From contig NC_088302.1 in NCBI RefSeq assembly GCF_032854445.1, forward strand, positions 22,641,788 to 22,705,787: DNA of 64,000 nt. The letters are read 5' to 3'. This stretch comes from Liolophura sinensis. Its lineage: Eukaryota; Mollusca; Polyplacophora; Chitonida; Chitonidae. Each line of letters opens with the position of its first letter. The stretch's first letter is position 1. Below the pieces are notes generated by a model. The model had not been told where the DNA came from and did no database searches. It saw only the letters and a list, made by a program, of their open reading frames with translations. Of the stretch, positions 14,001 to 26,600 are shown piece after piece. The position numbers and the translations under genes were made by a program.

Positions 14001-17000
14001 AACAGCATTTACGCACATTTGTTTTATGCGGTGATGACAAAGAGATGCTAATGTAGATTAGTTATAGTGTGTTACTTGTGTTATTTTTCAGGGTGGTATG
14101 GGCCAACAGGGGATGATGTTCGGAGGAAATGAACCCACTAACAGCACACAGGTCACCATTCCTAAAGACGTAAGTTAATTGTATTACAAGAAAGGGTCAT
14201 GAGAATCAGTTTTGTGTAATTAGATCTAAAATGTTTTTGTTTCAAAGTACACAAAATGAAAACTGAATTTCCCCCAAAATTATATAAATGCGTGTTAATT
14301 TCATTTAAAAGTTGGCAAAATAAACCAGAAGTCGTAATCCACTATGACCTAGTTGAAATCTCAGACCTGGATCTCAGTTAAATTTCAGACCTGGAGGAAA
14401 CTTGTGTTGTGTTTGTTCAAACATACAATTTTTCATTTGTCCTTTATTTTACATTCTTACCACTTGTGTTTTATCTGTTTACAGTGTGCAGGTGCCATCA
14501 TTGGGAAAAAAGGCTCCAGGATAACAGAAATCCGTCGTCAATCTCGAGCAAGTATTGTCATAGACGAGCCCATGCCCGGTTCAAATGATCGCATCATCAC
14601 CATCAGCGGCACACAGGAACAGATTCAGAATGCTCAGTACCTACTACAAATGAGGTTAGTATTGCTGTGGTGAACAACTTACAACAGCGTGCAAGTCCTC
14701 GCTGTAGTCCTACAACCTCCCCTTAGTTACAACGTTTAGTGTAACGTTCAAGGTATCTGTGCACATTTAGGGGATAAGAGTGTAAACTGTAAATGACATT
14801 TCATGCTAGTTTTTATCAGTGAAAGTATTTGAGCGGTGAAAGTACAAAGATTATTAGATTGTGGTTCTGGTTATTTTGGTGGATAACTTTGGAGTAGAAT
14901 AAATTTTGGTTGTGGGAAAATGAAGGGTCATCGTCCATCTTCAGGGTTTCGTAATAAACAGTGGTCCAAGGTATGCTATATTAACCTCAGGCACGGGGCA
15001 GAAGGTAGAAATAATTGTTGGGTTTTGTTTCCCCATATCGCGGTTATGGATTCAAACAATGCAGCCATAAATTTGGAGTCTAATATTCTCATAGTTGCTC
15101 AAGTGTCATGTCTGTTAACAAATGTTGTTTGGAGTTCGCTCTTTGGTCTAAAAGCCAATTACATCAATTTCTTCTTTCTGCATTATTGCGGTTACCATAT
15201 TCTCCAATCTTGTTTTCTGCTCTGGTGTGGACTTGGTTCAGTTTGGTCCAGATCTAGTTGCACTCTTTTAAACCCTTTCCAAATTCCTTGGCCTCTGATT
15301 GTACAACTCCAAATCCCACCTGTTTACTTACATAGTTTTTGGTGCAGTGGTACATGACGTTTCTATGGATGTTGAGCATCCCATTTCTGCTTTCAGTGTG
15401 CGTCAGTCAGAGGGCAAGTCCTTTTGAGAGGAAATCAAGACACAATTCTGTCAAAAAAGTAAATCCCTAGTTTGAGTAGATCATATAGGTCAAAGTCTAG
15501 GATGTAGCAGCATGATTCTTGGCCTCTGTAGACTTAATACTGCTTCTGACTTCACTGATACATGAATAACAAAGACCCCAAGCTTCCCCGAGCTAAAATT
15601 AGTCTTTTTGAAGGAACATTTATCAAAATCCATGTATTGAACGCATTGATGAACACAACGTATGAACATAGTCTAATCATACTGTGAAAATCTAGGTGGC
15701 TTCCATTTATGTGAATTGATATAACACAGTTTTCTGTATTATTTGTGTTAAGATATCCGCTGATAAAAAGCAATCAATTAAAAACGGGTTTCGGGGAAAA
15801 AAATAAGAGAATTACAATGCGAGGCTTTTGAGTTGAGCCTGAAGAAATCTGAAATAAAGCCATCTACAGGCAGATTAGCGCTGCAAGCGCCACATTAAAT
15901 ACAGTTTGTAGAGATGAAATTAAAGTGCATCCTGCAAACTTCTTCCAAATATACCAGACTTTTTTGTACCCAATTTTACACCGAAATGTTGCATTTTTGC
16001 CATACAAATTCATCACATCCTAACCAACTGCATGTGAAAGTGCTTTTTTTTTTTAATCATATCTTGACAATATTCCTTGGTGTTTAATACTAACAGCATA
16101 CTTCCTTCCTTCCTATACACACTTCATTCCTAGCATGATTCCTCATCTGAATTTGAATGTACCATACTTTGGATTTATTTGTTTTATTATCATAAAGGAA
16201 GTGGTAAATGTGGTAAATTACAAAAGCTTTCACAACTTCAGTACTGAATAAAATAGATCAGTGCCCATAGGTTTTTCAATCTTAGGGTGAAAAAAAAATA
16301 AATAAATAATAGGTAAAATCAAAATCAAGCCTCTAGTCTGAAAAGGACACTTCATCTTATTTGTGATTAGTAACTTGTTTGTCTTTACTCGGAAGTAAGA
16401 TTTTCCTGGTGGCTCTGTTTCATCTGTGCAGAGGCTCTAGTTTAGCATATTGGGTGATGGATTTGATATGCTTTTTTTAGACTGCTTGTCATCCCTGGGC
16501 TGGCTATATACATATATATATCCAGGTAGAGAATGCATTTCTGTATTTCTGATATTAACTCCATATAACCCAGATTGGATCTTTGGTATAAGGCCTACTT
16601 ACCCTCTTACTATAGCAGTCATGATGTGGAAGACTAGTGATTTTGTTGTTGTGAAGTGAATCAAACAATAAATCACTATCTTCTCCTATCAAGTCTGTGC
16701 ATGCGGCATGTGGAATGGGTTTGGCTGATTACCTCCCTTTGTCCTTTTCTCCCGTCTCTCTCTCTAGGCATAACCAAAGAAGTAATTTTGAGATAGCCCT
16801 TATGCTTTACTTACTAAATCAAGTGAATTATAAATGCCTGAAAGGTTAAATATAGTTGTGGCAAAGCTATGATACCTTTTTCAGCGCACTGCAAACCTTC
16901 AACTTTTTCAGACTCTAAAGCACTTTTTTCAGTGGAATTTATGACACCAAAAATGAATTGTTTGTTACTAACGATGCACGCTTCCAAAAAAAAACTCTGA

Positions 17001-17583
17001 AGATTGTTTCTCTACACCCCCACAGTTCTCAGAATGTATCAAAATTTTGGTCACGGTGGTGGTTGAAGAATAAAGGTTATAACAGGTGGTAGAATGTGCT
17101 GTTTATCATAACCCTGAGTACAAAGATTCGTATATGTAGGTTATAGTGGTTCATATGTGACGGCATATTCAATGCTTTGATTATCTCTGCTTGTCACAGG
17201 AAAAGGCAGAAATACTTGTAATACTTTGTATAAAATGATGTTACTTGCATAGAGGCTAATCATCAGCAGCGGCCGTCTTCACACGCTTCTTCAAAATAGT
17301 TTGACAAAGTTTTCTTGGGGAAATAATCAGTAAGGTTTAGTCACAGGTGGGCTAAGATATTTTCAGTGTAGGGTTGTCATCGGTAACCTTGACCTCACCA
17401 TGACAACTGCCTTGGCAGATAATCGATATGGTGTAATCAGAAGTTTAAGACTTTGATTTAAATCTTCCATCTTTCATTGGTGACCGGTACCTGGTAAATG
17501 CATTTATAATAGCCATGAACTTACTACATGTTGCCCTTTTGTTCTGTTTCAGTGTGAAGAAATATGCAGCTGAAGAATTCTGA
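5096..17583 (+). CDS. HNRNPK: Heterogeneous nuclear ribonucleoprotein K, three KH domains, complete spliced CDS
   Basis: Poly(C)-binding RNA/ssDNA-binding protein, nuclear and shuttling, acting in splicing, translation and transcription. Coding exons, all joined in frame: 5096-5206, 8023-8079, 8747-8790, 10040-10112, 10436-10549, 11122-11250, 11496-11662, 12034-12225, 12550-12611, 13094-13179, 14092-14169, 14485-14654, 17553-17583. They give 437 residues. The N-terminus has a bipartite nuclear signal (KR at 2-3, KRRR at 18-21). KH1 is about 29-95 with loop GKQG at 44-47, KH2 about 105-176 with GRAG at 122-125, and KH3 about 364-430 with GKKG at 378-381. Residues 177-345 are Gly/Met/Arg-rich with RGG-like pieces. 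The ending VKKYAAEEF resembles that of vertebrate HNRNPK. The ATG lies 5 nt inside its exon. The intron after 12225 uses a GC donor. The family call is very secure; minor alternative exons cannot be excluded. Confidence 0.96.
7795..7890 (+). repeat. SINE 3'-tail fragment in HNRNPK intron 1
   Basis: The stretch carries the tail motifs shared with the full SINE copy at 59405-59675: a CCACCATGATGCTGGC-like segment, 'gtgaaat', and 'gtaaaacaccaatcag' followed by an A-rich end. It is diverged and 5' truncated, and lies about 130 bases before the acceptor of the KH1 exon. Confidence 0.7.
8209..8429 (-). other. Antisense exon-like open frame inside an HNRNPK intron (unidentified)
   Basis: On the minus strand a frame of about 115 codons (8155-8502) spans this piece. 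It ends at a strong donor (CAG then gtatgt, exon end 8209) and has a weak acceptor (gaattag) before 8429, so it could be a 221-nt exon. The translation includes W-x9-G-x4-YYN-x2-TET-x2-P, loosely like a WW domain but with non-standard spacing. No partner exon was found on this strand nearby. It may be a nested gene's exon, a fossil, or chance. Confidence 0.25.
12226..12549 (+). other. GC-AG intron of HNRNPK
   Basis: The exon ends ATGAG and the intron starts gcaagt, which matches the extended GC-donor consensus AG|GCAAGT; it ends tttttcag. Only this junction keeps the frame (MR then GGMNSNMG). The GT alternatives a few bases downstream (gtggaa, gtgaag) would put a stop codon into the next exon. 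Confidence 0.9.
16615..16700 (+). ncRNA. mir-7: microRNA mir-7 precursor in the last HNRNPK intron
   Basis: The mature 5p arm is at 16627-16649, begins tggaagactagtgatt, and has the seed GGAAGAC. It matches the bilaterian miR-7 sequence over all 23 bases as I recall it. The 3p arm is about 16664-16686 and pairs with it: tagtgattt with aaatcacta, a bulged C, then gaaga with tcttc. The loop is about 14 nt, and the lower stem continues with tgat/atca and gca/tgc. Location in an HNRNPK intron matches human MIR7-1 in HNRNPK and fly mir-7 in the homologue bancal. It is probably co-transcribed with the host. Confidence 0.95.
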
Positions 17584-18860
17584 ACTTCACACTTGTCCTG
17601 CCTCATCCACAGTGCTGATAATTGTTGTCAAAAAGCGGAAAACAACAACGAAAGACTGGGTTGCCAAGGATGATATTAATGGCGATAGTTTGTCAGGAGC
17701 TATAAAAACTTGGACTGTTTCATGCAGCTAACAGTGCTCACAGATGTGAAATAGAGGCAAATTATTAACCGGGCAGCTATCACAAATTTGTGGGGAGGCA
17801 TTGAAGTATTTTGTTTTGTATACAGAAAATAATATGAATTCATGTAAAGATTCCTCAGAAATCCTAAATTTCTGGAAATATTAGGCGGGCAGGTGGGTGG
17901 GGGGTAATTAAGTTTTTGTCAAGGTACATCTTTCATTTACAGTTATCACATGCAGTGAGAAAAGATGTGAACACCATAAAATACTTCGTAACATAGACAA
18001 TTCATGTTACTGTTTCATGATTTGATTGTGCATGTTAACTTGGTGTTCATGTGTTACACATCAGACACGTGTACATGTATCAAAGTTCATAATGCTCATA
18101 CCTAAGTAGTGTTCATTTGTGAAGAAAATTTTAAGTGCTACTCGACATGTCTTGTAGCGAAACGTACAGGCCTTTTGCATTTAAAATCATTTGTATATTT
18201 TAACACATAACATTTATAAATCACTGAAATCCTTTGTCATGAATAAGAAAGAAAACCTAAATAGTATACCCTGTGTATTAAGTATAAAAGAATTATGCCT
18301 ACTGAGAAAAAGCAAGCCCCTGCATCTCCCTAATCTAGAACTAATCATAAAGTTTGATGTTCCATATGCATGTATGTTACATTACCTATATATGAATTAC
18401 GTATATATAAATTACCTATATATATCTTAAAGAGAAGCAGTTTACTTCTGGTGGAGTTGCCATAGGAAATATAGAAACAGGCTTGGATTTTTATGATTTA
18501 CTACTTGTTAGAAATAGCAAATTTTACAAATCCTGGAAAATTCCTTGTGATTAAGTTAAATTTCACTGACGTTTTGAAGTGTCCAGAAATTAGATGTCTG
18601 TCCTCGTCTCAGTTTCAAAGGCTGTTATTTTGAGCTATTGCTGTGTAGCAGCAGGGTTTGTACAGTTAGACAGTAAAACCTGGGTTAGGGAACATCACCC
18701 TATTGTGTTCTTCCATGTATATCCGTAAAACAGTGAACCCGTTTTCATTGTAAGAGTTATCCCTATGTTTTCATGAGAGATCTTATGAATTCTGTTTGGG
18801 TTGAATCTTGTTTTTAAGATTGTGAAATTTGTTGAATAAATATGAAATTTTGTTCATAAT
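17584..18860 (+). other. HNRNPK: HNRNPK 3' UTR (probable)
   Basis: AT-rich non-coding sequence follows the stop codon with no further splice-compatible frame. A canonical AATAAA lies at 18835-18840, followed by T-rich sequence, so polyadenylation near 18855-18865 is plausible. Short frames inside, such as 18191-18430, have no recognisable content. The exact end is an inference. Confidence 0.5.
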
Positions 18861-18869
18861 AACTTTGCG

Positions 18870-20660
18870 CTAAGTGATTGTGTCCAAATTTTGAACAAAC
18901 TTGTTTGTAGTTCCTTGTGAGGATGGCGTGGATCAACGGTTCAGATTGGTTAACTGATACCAGATTCGCGTTATGTGAGGGCAGCGAAGTTAATAACATG
19001 AAGGAATCGCAGCTGAGGCAATTGAGACATAGGTCCAACATCATCAAATTTCTGACAGACTTCCTGACGTGAAGAACAGATACATCTTATCCTGTTTTTT
19101 AATGAGAAATGTGAATATGCATTATCTCGCGCGTCTTTATTTGCTGAATTGGGCCTGAACGTATGGCTCAGGCAGTTTAAGCTGCTGGTTATCTGTCGTT
19201 GTCAGGGCGTTTGACCAATGGGGTGGTCACACGTGTGATCACATCAAGCTCTCATTGGTTTAACTTACGTTGAGGTTTGCCAGACTCCTGGTAAATTGCA
19301 TTGAACTCCGGACATTTTTGGTTTCCTCAACCCATAAAGCTCACCGCCATCATTGTAAAAATGATTGAGAACAGAATATTGAGAACACCAATCAAATATA
19401 TAAACTATTGACTTAAGCCTCACCATTTTTGTCAAAATATTAACAAAACGTCACAATACGAGAAAATGACCTGTAAATCGCAATGGTAAATCCACATGCC
19501 AAATATGTGTTTGCCTTCTATTCCTTGGAAGCACGAGGTGTGACTTCAAACTAAGTCAATATACTTTCCAAACTCTTATCAGCACTGTTCGTGGGGCCTT
19601 CGTAACAATGAGCAGTCATCAACGCTTATGGTGCCATTATTGTCAAGTCATGCGATTTGTCAAGCACTTGACAAGTATCGGTGCATCGTTTTCTCCTTGC
19701 TTTTTTGCTTTCCTTCCCTATAGACATACCGTGGTCATATAAGTGAATTATTCTTGAGGATGAAATAAATTTTTTTGTCAGCGCAAATACCCAACAATTA
19801 ACAAATGCATTCGAAATTACCCTTATTAAAATTACATTATACATATAGAGGCATACGAAGGGAAAATGGCGTCAGCCTATTTGAGCGTTTCTGTATTTCC
19901 TGTATATTTATAATACTGAAGTAATATTAAACACATGCCAGTCTATACTTCATTCGGAAATCCTGTGACAATCCTAAAACCGTAACATTTTTTTTTTTAC
20001 ATGAAAGGGCTTTTAATTAAGACAAGTATCATGGCGCCGGTGCAAGTGTAGCGGATGTAAACACGTTTTCTTTTCTTCCACAGAATAATAGCCTCTAACC
20101 CTGTTCAGGATGTTCATTCTTAAAGGCAATGTTTAAATTTGATGAAATATGTTCTGGGACCTAACTATATCTTTCAGCTAAAACTAAACCTCTTCCTAAT
20201 CCTCCCGAATACTAACCCCGTACCAACCTAAAGTGAAGAACAATCAATGAAAGTACTAAACGCAAAAAACATTGTATATTAAGGTATATGGAATTAGTAT
20301 ATCATGTGCATATGACCTATGTTCTGTTCTAACTATTCTATAATTTTTTGTCATCACTTTGCAGGTCTAATGCAGTTTCTGATTATAAAACTGAAATAAA
20401 ATAAAAAGGCACCAATATAGGATTGGATTAGAAAACATTCAGTCGAATTTCAAAGTTAATTTCCTGGTAAATTTAATATATGCCTAGTATACAGATATAT
20501 GTTTAACGATAACATTTAAGCAGACCATTAAGATGAGTTTTACCACAAATTACCTGCTCAGGAAGGTATCGGTATAGTCAATGAAACTAAATTACTTTTA
20601 GGAAGCAATAAGCACGTAACACCAGCGCAAAAATATATACTGACATTTGTTTGTGTTGAT
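18870..20660. other. Intergenic region between HNRNPK and gene A
   Basis: HNRNPK ends on the plus strand and gene A ends on the minus strand, so the two are convergent here. I see no coding exon. A SINE tail fragment lies at 19318-19405. The rest is AT-rich single-copy-looking sequence. Confidence 0.5.
19318..19405 (+). repeat. SINE 3'-tail fragment
   Basis: Contains the diverged tail sequence seen in the other copies: tttcctcaacccataaagct, caccgccatcattgt, and 'aacaccaatcaaatatata'. It is 5' truncated. Confidence 0.6.
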
Positions 20661-20663
20661 GTG

Positions 20664-23600
20664 TCACAATTTGACATAAATGACTATAATGTAAATCATG
20701 ATACACCCAACACTTGAAGTTAGAGTGAATGTTCTGGATCCACAGCCGTTATTTCGCGTGTTTACAACATTTTTATCTTTGGGGCTAGATTTTGAATTTT
20801 TGACGTCACTTGTTTTATACTCAGGTGTTGAATGCGGTAGGCCTGCCGATGCCCAGTTGACACCGTCTTCTTTTGCCGATGACACAGTCATCCCGTCGGG
20901 GTTTAACGCCCAATTCGTGATATCAGTGCTTCTTTCACTTGACTGGGTGATATCGTCCGTGTAACTGGTAGGTGGTGACACCGTGTCGACTCCATGAGCT
21001 GACAATGAAGTAACGTCATCCAATCCCAGAGACGACTTCGTTACGTCACTGTCCGTAGTCGATGACGTAGATACCGAACTGGTCTGTGGTAAACTCGATT
21101 CTGAGGAAAACTCGGTAAACTGAGTTTGTGGAATGGTTTGGGTGATTGGTTCCGAAGTGGACACTTCAGATGTTGAAAAGGATGTGACTTTGCTTGTAGC
21201 CGGATAGAGGCTCTCTGAGGAAGTTGCGCTTGTATCTTTGTGTGGAAACTCTTTGGTTATTTCCGGCAGAGTTGCATAACTCATAGAGCCTGATCTGGGA
21301 ATGTCCGAAGTAGAGGTTATCGCCGAGGCTTTACTTGTACCTAATGTAGAAACGGTCTGCCCTTCTTCTGTTGATGATCTTTCCGTGACTAATAGTCTTT
21401 CCGTAGTTAATTGTGTTGAACCAACAGAAGGCGTTTGTGTTGGCTGGGTTTTCCCCCCTTGTGTAATTCTTTCGTTAGACACAGAAGGAGCTGAACTCGT
21501 GCTAGTCTGCACTGATTGCAAATACTCATTCGGAATTTTGGTGTTAGTCAGTTTAAAGCGGATCGGATTGGTTGGAGAATTCGGAACAAATTCTGGAATT
21601 GTCATAAACGCTGCTTTCCCTGGAATGAAATGGAAGGTAACAGTAACTTTAAATAACCAAAAGTCTCCTTCGCCCTGAGCATGAAAAACAGGTTTTGAAG
21701 ACATTGGCCGTAGAGCACTTCTGATTGGCCCGTACTGCATTTGAAGTCCACCAATGGTAGTGTTCTGGAACACAATGATTCTACCGTATATTTCATTATA
21801 GTAAACCCCGTGGAAAGACTTATACAGGTTGGACTGCCTGGGTTGATCGTTAGGTTGGGGTCTCTTGATTTCCTTTGGAACCAAAACCCAAGGGGCTGGA
21901 AACGAACAAATGGTGGAAGTGTTTAGCCATGTATTTTGGTCCAGTATGATGTCAGCAATGGCGGCATGAAGAGCCGACTGAGCCGAATAACTCAACTGTT
22001 TTCCGGTAAAAGCCGTGAAGATACCAAGCTGTTGAGACGGGTACAAAGTCATTCGAGCTTCATAGCCCCTCGCCAATGACAGATGGGCCTTGGTACTCGA
22101 CAGTACGTTGAACTCTGCAATGAGAAGTGAACACATCTTTTTTGAATGCCCTAGGCTATTGTACGTGACGCAATAAAAAAAAAACATTGAACCGTGAAAC
22201 TGTACATCAGTTAGCCATTCATGCACTGAGAAATCACACATCAAGGAAAGTGTACGTAATAAAATGTGACGCCAATAAGAGATGACGGATAGGCCCTATA
22301 TACATCATAGAATGAGAAATCAATCAGATACCACGGTGTACATCATGAAATTAGAAACGACTGAGATACCACGCTGTACATCATTAAATAATAAACGAAT
22401 GAGATACTACGCTTTCACACTATTAACCATACATTGAAAAATCAATGAACTGCAAAACTGTACACATTGCATTTAGAAATCACTGAACCTCCAAACTGTA
22501 TGTCAACCGTGAACCTACACACGCGCACGCATATAGGTTTCCTTTGACCATCTTTGCGATTATATAGCCTAAATCTTGAAAGAATTGTGCAAATATTTAA
22601 GTCCTGCATAAAATTTTATCTGATGTGTAAGTTGGTCTAAAGTTTGTGTGGTACTTATGTGAGTGCATTGCCTCCTTGAATATCTCCACTTGTCGCTGGG
22701 TCACATTTCATCTGTAGACATAAATCTCTGTAACAGGCTTCCATGCACTATTACCGCGCAGTATACAGAATGACTGTTGCCCACTGGCAGTGAATGGGAC
22801 AATAGCTTTGCCATTGTCTGTCAGTTTTCCGGACTTTTATCGGTTTATCATGTTGAATTGAATTTCGGCACAAGCTTCATCATGACGAATTACACATCAA
22901 GTTCAATGTTCGTCCATTAATTGTTGATAAACTTATGGCCGTTCTTATCCTCTTAAAACTATCTTGTGGGATTTTTTTCCAAAAACTTTCATCGTCCTGA
23001 ATTCAAAAGTGATGCATATAGTTTCAGCATAACGGGCTACAGGTCAAGTTCGTGTTTCGTACAGTCTCGTGCATTTTCGGCAAAATTATAACCGTTCTGA
23101 TATGGGCTATGACAATTATTATTCTGGGGCCAGGGCCCAGTATCGCAAAGCAGCTTATGACATATTTTATCTTACATTTGTCGTGCGATATTTTATACGT
23201 CAATGTTAACAAACCATTGTCCTATATGTGCGATATCGTACAAGTACGACATCTTTGTGCAAATAGCCCCTATTTTACAAAACTGTCGGAGCACGTCGCC
23301 AAGCGCATTTACCATGGTAACGTATCTCTTCAGTATATGTTGCTATGCAAAATGCGCCAGGTGCAATTTGCGACTGCTTCGTAAAATATGCTTCTGATGG
23401 CTCAAATCGTTCGGGGACATGTACTGGAAAAATATTTTCAGAATGGTTGTTTAGTTGATTGTTATTTTACGACATAATTATTAATATTTTATTTATGCAG
23501 AAGCAGTCAGCTTGCAAAAGAAACAACGCCTTTATTACTGCAATTTTTCAGAAGCCATCTGCACGGTGTAGGTTAAGAGCCTTTAATTACAGACTTCCGC

Positions 23601-26600
23601 GTGTATGGTGTAATTTGAAGGAAATGTGACCCGTATGTTTGCTTAAACCCTTCACTTACATACTTTAGTTTTCAAGTGTTTTGTAGTATCTTATAGTATC
23701 ACTTGTCTCAGATTTTATCATATTCAAAGATATGGAAAACAGACGAACTTCAAATGTCTGGACATACAGGTTCGCTAACTGAGTCATCAAGGACATAGAC
23801 ATAGAAAAATCATAACTCTTAATTTAAAGGCGGTGACTATCATCGTCGTAACCTATTATTTTAATAACATTTACATCCAGCGAGACTACAAGTGGGTACA
23901 CATGCAGGAAGGTATTCAATTAAGAGCACTCGAAAAATGTAAAGCAAATGGATCACATTATACGTAGCCTCGGTTGACGTATATATAAACTGTATATTCG
24001 TGAACTCAATACATGCTGATTGGCTTGCATGTGTGTAAAACCATACAGCTCATGAAATGTGACCAATAGTTTATTCATTATTTATTTGATTGGTATATTC
24101 AAGTTAAAATTTGGACACATTGTTTGTTTTAACATTGACATAACATTGGTGAGGTGGACGACATTTAATTATTTCTGCAGCAAAAAAAGAAAGATTTAAG
24201 CTATAGTATTTCAGTTTTTCCGCATATACATATAAGCTAACATAATTTTGGTCGTGGACTCCTGATGAGGGCAGACGCGAGCATTACATGTCAAACATAC
24301 CCGAATCACCGTGAACATAGCCATGTACAGATTGAACCAATCGCCAGTGCTATGACAACCATTCGCTTATATACAGAGCTGACTCTTTTAGTCTTGTATT
24401 ATTTACACAGCTTGCTGTAATGGACAGTGTCGAGTCTGAGTCTACGCTAGTTAAACTTTGGGTGTGGCTTACTGAATCAGTTTTTTCTCTAAACTGAGTC
24501 TGGGTCTACCCCAGTTAAACTTTGGGTGTGGCCTACTGGATCAGTTTTTTCTCTAAATTGAGTCTGGGTCTACCCCAGTTAAACTTTGGGTGTGGCTTAC
24601 TGGATCAGTTTTAGTATTTTTTTTTTAGTATTTTATTATTTTTTTCTGAATTCTGGTTTTGGCCTTGTGCCACCTGGTCTATACACGTGAATCGAAGTTG
24701 ACTTTGGTCTTTTTTGTCCATTTCTTCTCTATCGTATATCTCTTACAGAGGACGATATTCTTTTCCTATCTAAAGGACTCAACTTTGTCCCAACCCCATA
24801 TATTGTTCCTCTAGATCTTATGTTGGTTTTTAGGACTTTGGAAAAACACATGAAAACTAAGTTCCACTTACACAATGCTAATAGAGATATTAAGCAAAGG
24901 GAGACTCTTATTAAACGCAAATATCAAATTGCCCAGCCTCTAGCTAATGACTGTGGAAAACTATCTGTACGTAACGAAACGACTCATATCCAATGTGGGC
25001 CCTACACTCACTGGCATGAACAACCTTTCGAAGGGAGAACAGAAGTCTCTTAATAAATTACGCAGGCTCGATCGTGTAATTATCAATACGAAAGTTGATA
25101 TGGACAATACCACTGTAACACAGAATGCCTCTGATGACATTAAATAGGCCACTCTATGATGGTATTCACTACCAGGAAATCTGAATGAATGACCTCAATA
25201 TCACAGTATACCAGGTTGTATGTGAATTATTCAATACAAACCAATTGACAAACGGTGTCAGGAATATCTCTCTGATATTTCCTGCTGCATGCCAACAACT
25301 ATATTTTCTACACAAAATCCACAAAATCAAAGAGGTGCTTGATGAACCAGACCCTACTAGCCCGGTGCTCCATGCGGACCTTAACATCCCTGGACGACCT
25401 ATCATTTCCCAGTGTGGCGCACTGGATAACGCGGGATATCACGTCGCTTTACACCAATTTCAGTGTCTCAGAGATATTGAGTGCACTTGAAGCCGACCCG
25501 TCCCTTTACCATGACATCAAATACGATATCAATTACCCCTCTGATTAGTCACTCCTGAAAATTGCTGGCCTCATTCTAAACTCTAATGAACGGTCCAGCA
25601 AGCGCAGTTGGTAGAGCGTCCGCTTCGGGAGTGGTAGATCCAAGGTCAATCCTAGGTCGAGTCACACCTAAGACTTTAAAAGAGGAAGTTGCAGCTTCCT
25701 CGCTTGATGTTCAACATGAAGGGGATAGTGCAACGGCTGGCTGACCGGTATCAGTATAATGGCTCGGGCGGGGCGCCTTACTTGCCTTCGGTAAGGCGTC
25801 TCAATGAAGCAGCATTAGATAAAAGAGAGGTGGAATTCCGTCCTGCGACAAGGAGGCAGATTACATGCATTCTAAGGATTCCTTTTTCGTCATATGGCTG
25901 AAAAATTGTTCAGTACGACATTAAACCCCGAGCACTCACTCACTCACTCACTCACTCTAAACTCTTAGGAGTTTAACTTTAATGACAGACGTTACAAGCA
26001 GATAGTGGCTGCACCCCAGGGTGCAGTCTCCTCCCCTGAACTTTGCGACATTGCCATTTTCAGGCACATAAATCAGATCCTGAACAAATCTCCGTATCGC
26101 AATAGCATAATCTTTCACAAACGATTCAGAGATGATGGATTTAGTTTCATGAAGTCTAACAGACTTGTGGCTGAACATCTCTTTGAACTTGCGAACCAAG
26201 AACACTCACTCCTTAAATTTACTTATGAGATTTCAAATTCAGAAATGAACTTTCTGGACATCTCTATCTTTAAGAGAGAAAGATTCACGCGGGATTTGAT
26301 CCTTGTGAAATGCTACTCAAAGCCCACCGAAACGTACCAATATCTACACATTAAATCTTTTTTCGGCAGCAAAATCACTAGGTACTGTCGTAACTGCAAC
26401 AATGCGCTGGATTTCTTTAAGAAATCGGCACTCTTCAAATCTAAATTGCTCGTCAGAGGATACTCGGAAACCGGAGTTGATTCCGGTGTCAACAAAGTGA
26501 AATTTGAGGACCGTCCTATGAGACTCCTCCGGAAAAACGAGACTACCAAAGTCGTGTCCAACAAACAAATACATTTTATAATCACTTTTCACAATCGTCA

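Noticed and set aside
21301-21678. 125-codon plus-strand frame opposite gene A exon 5
   Set aside because: Antisense shadow of the Ser/Thr-rich stalk, a composition that keeps the opposite strand open.
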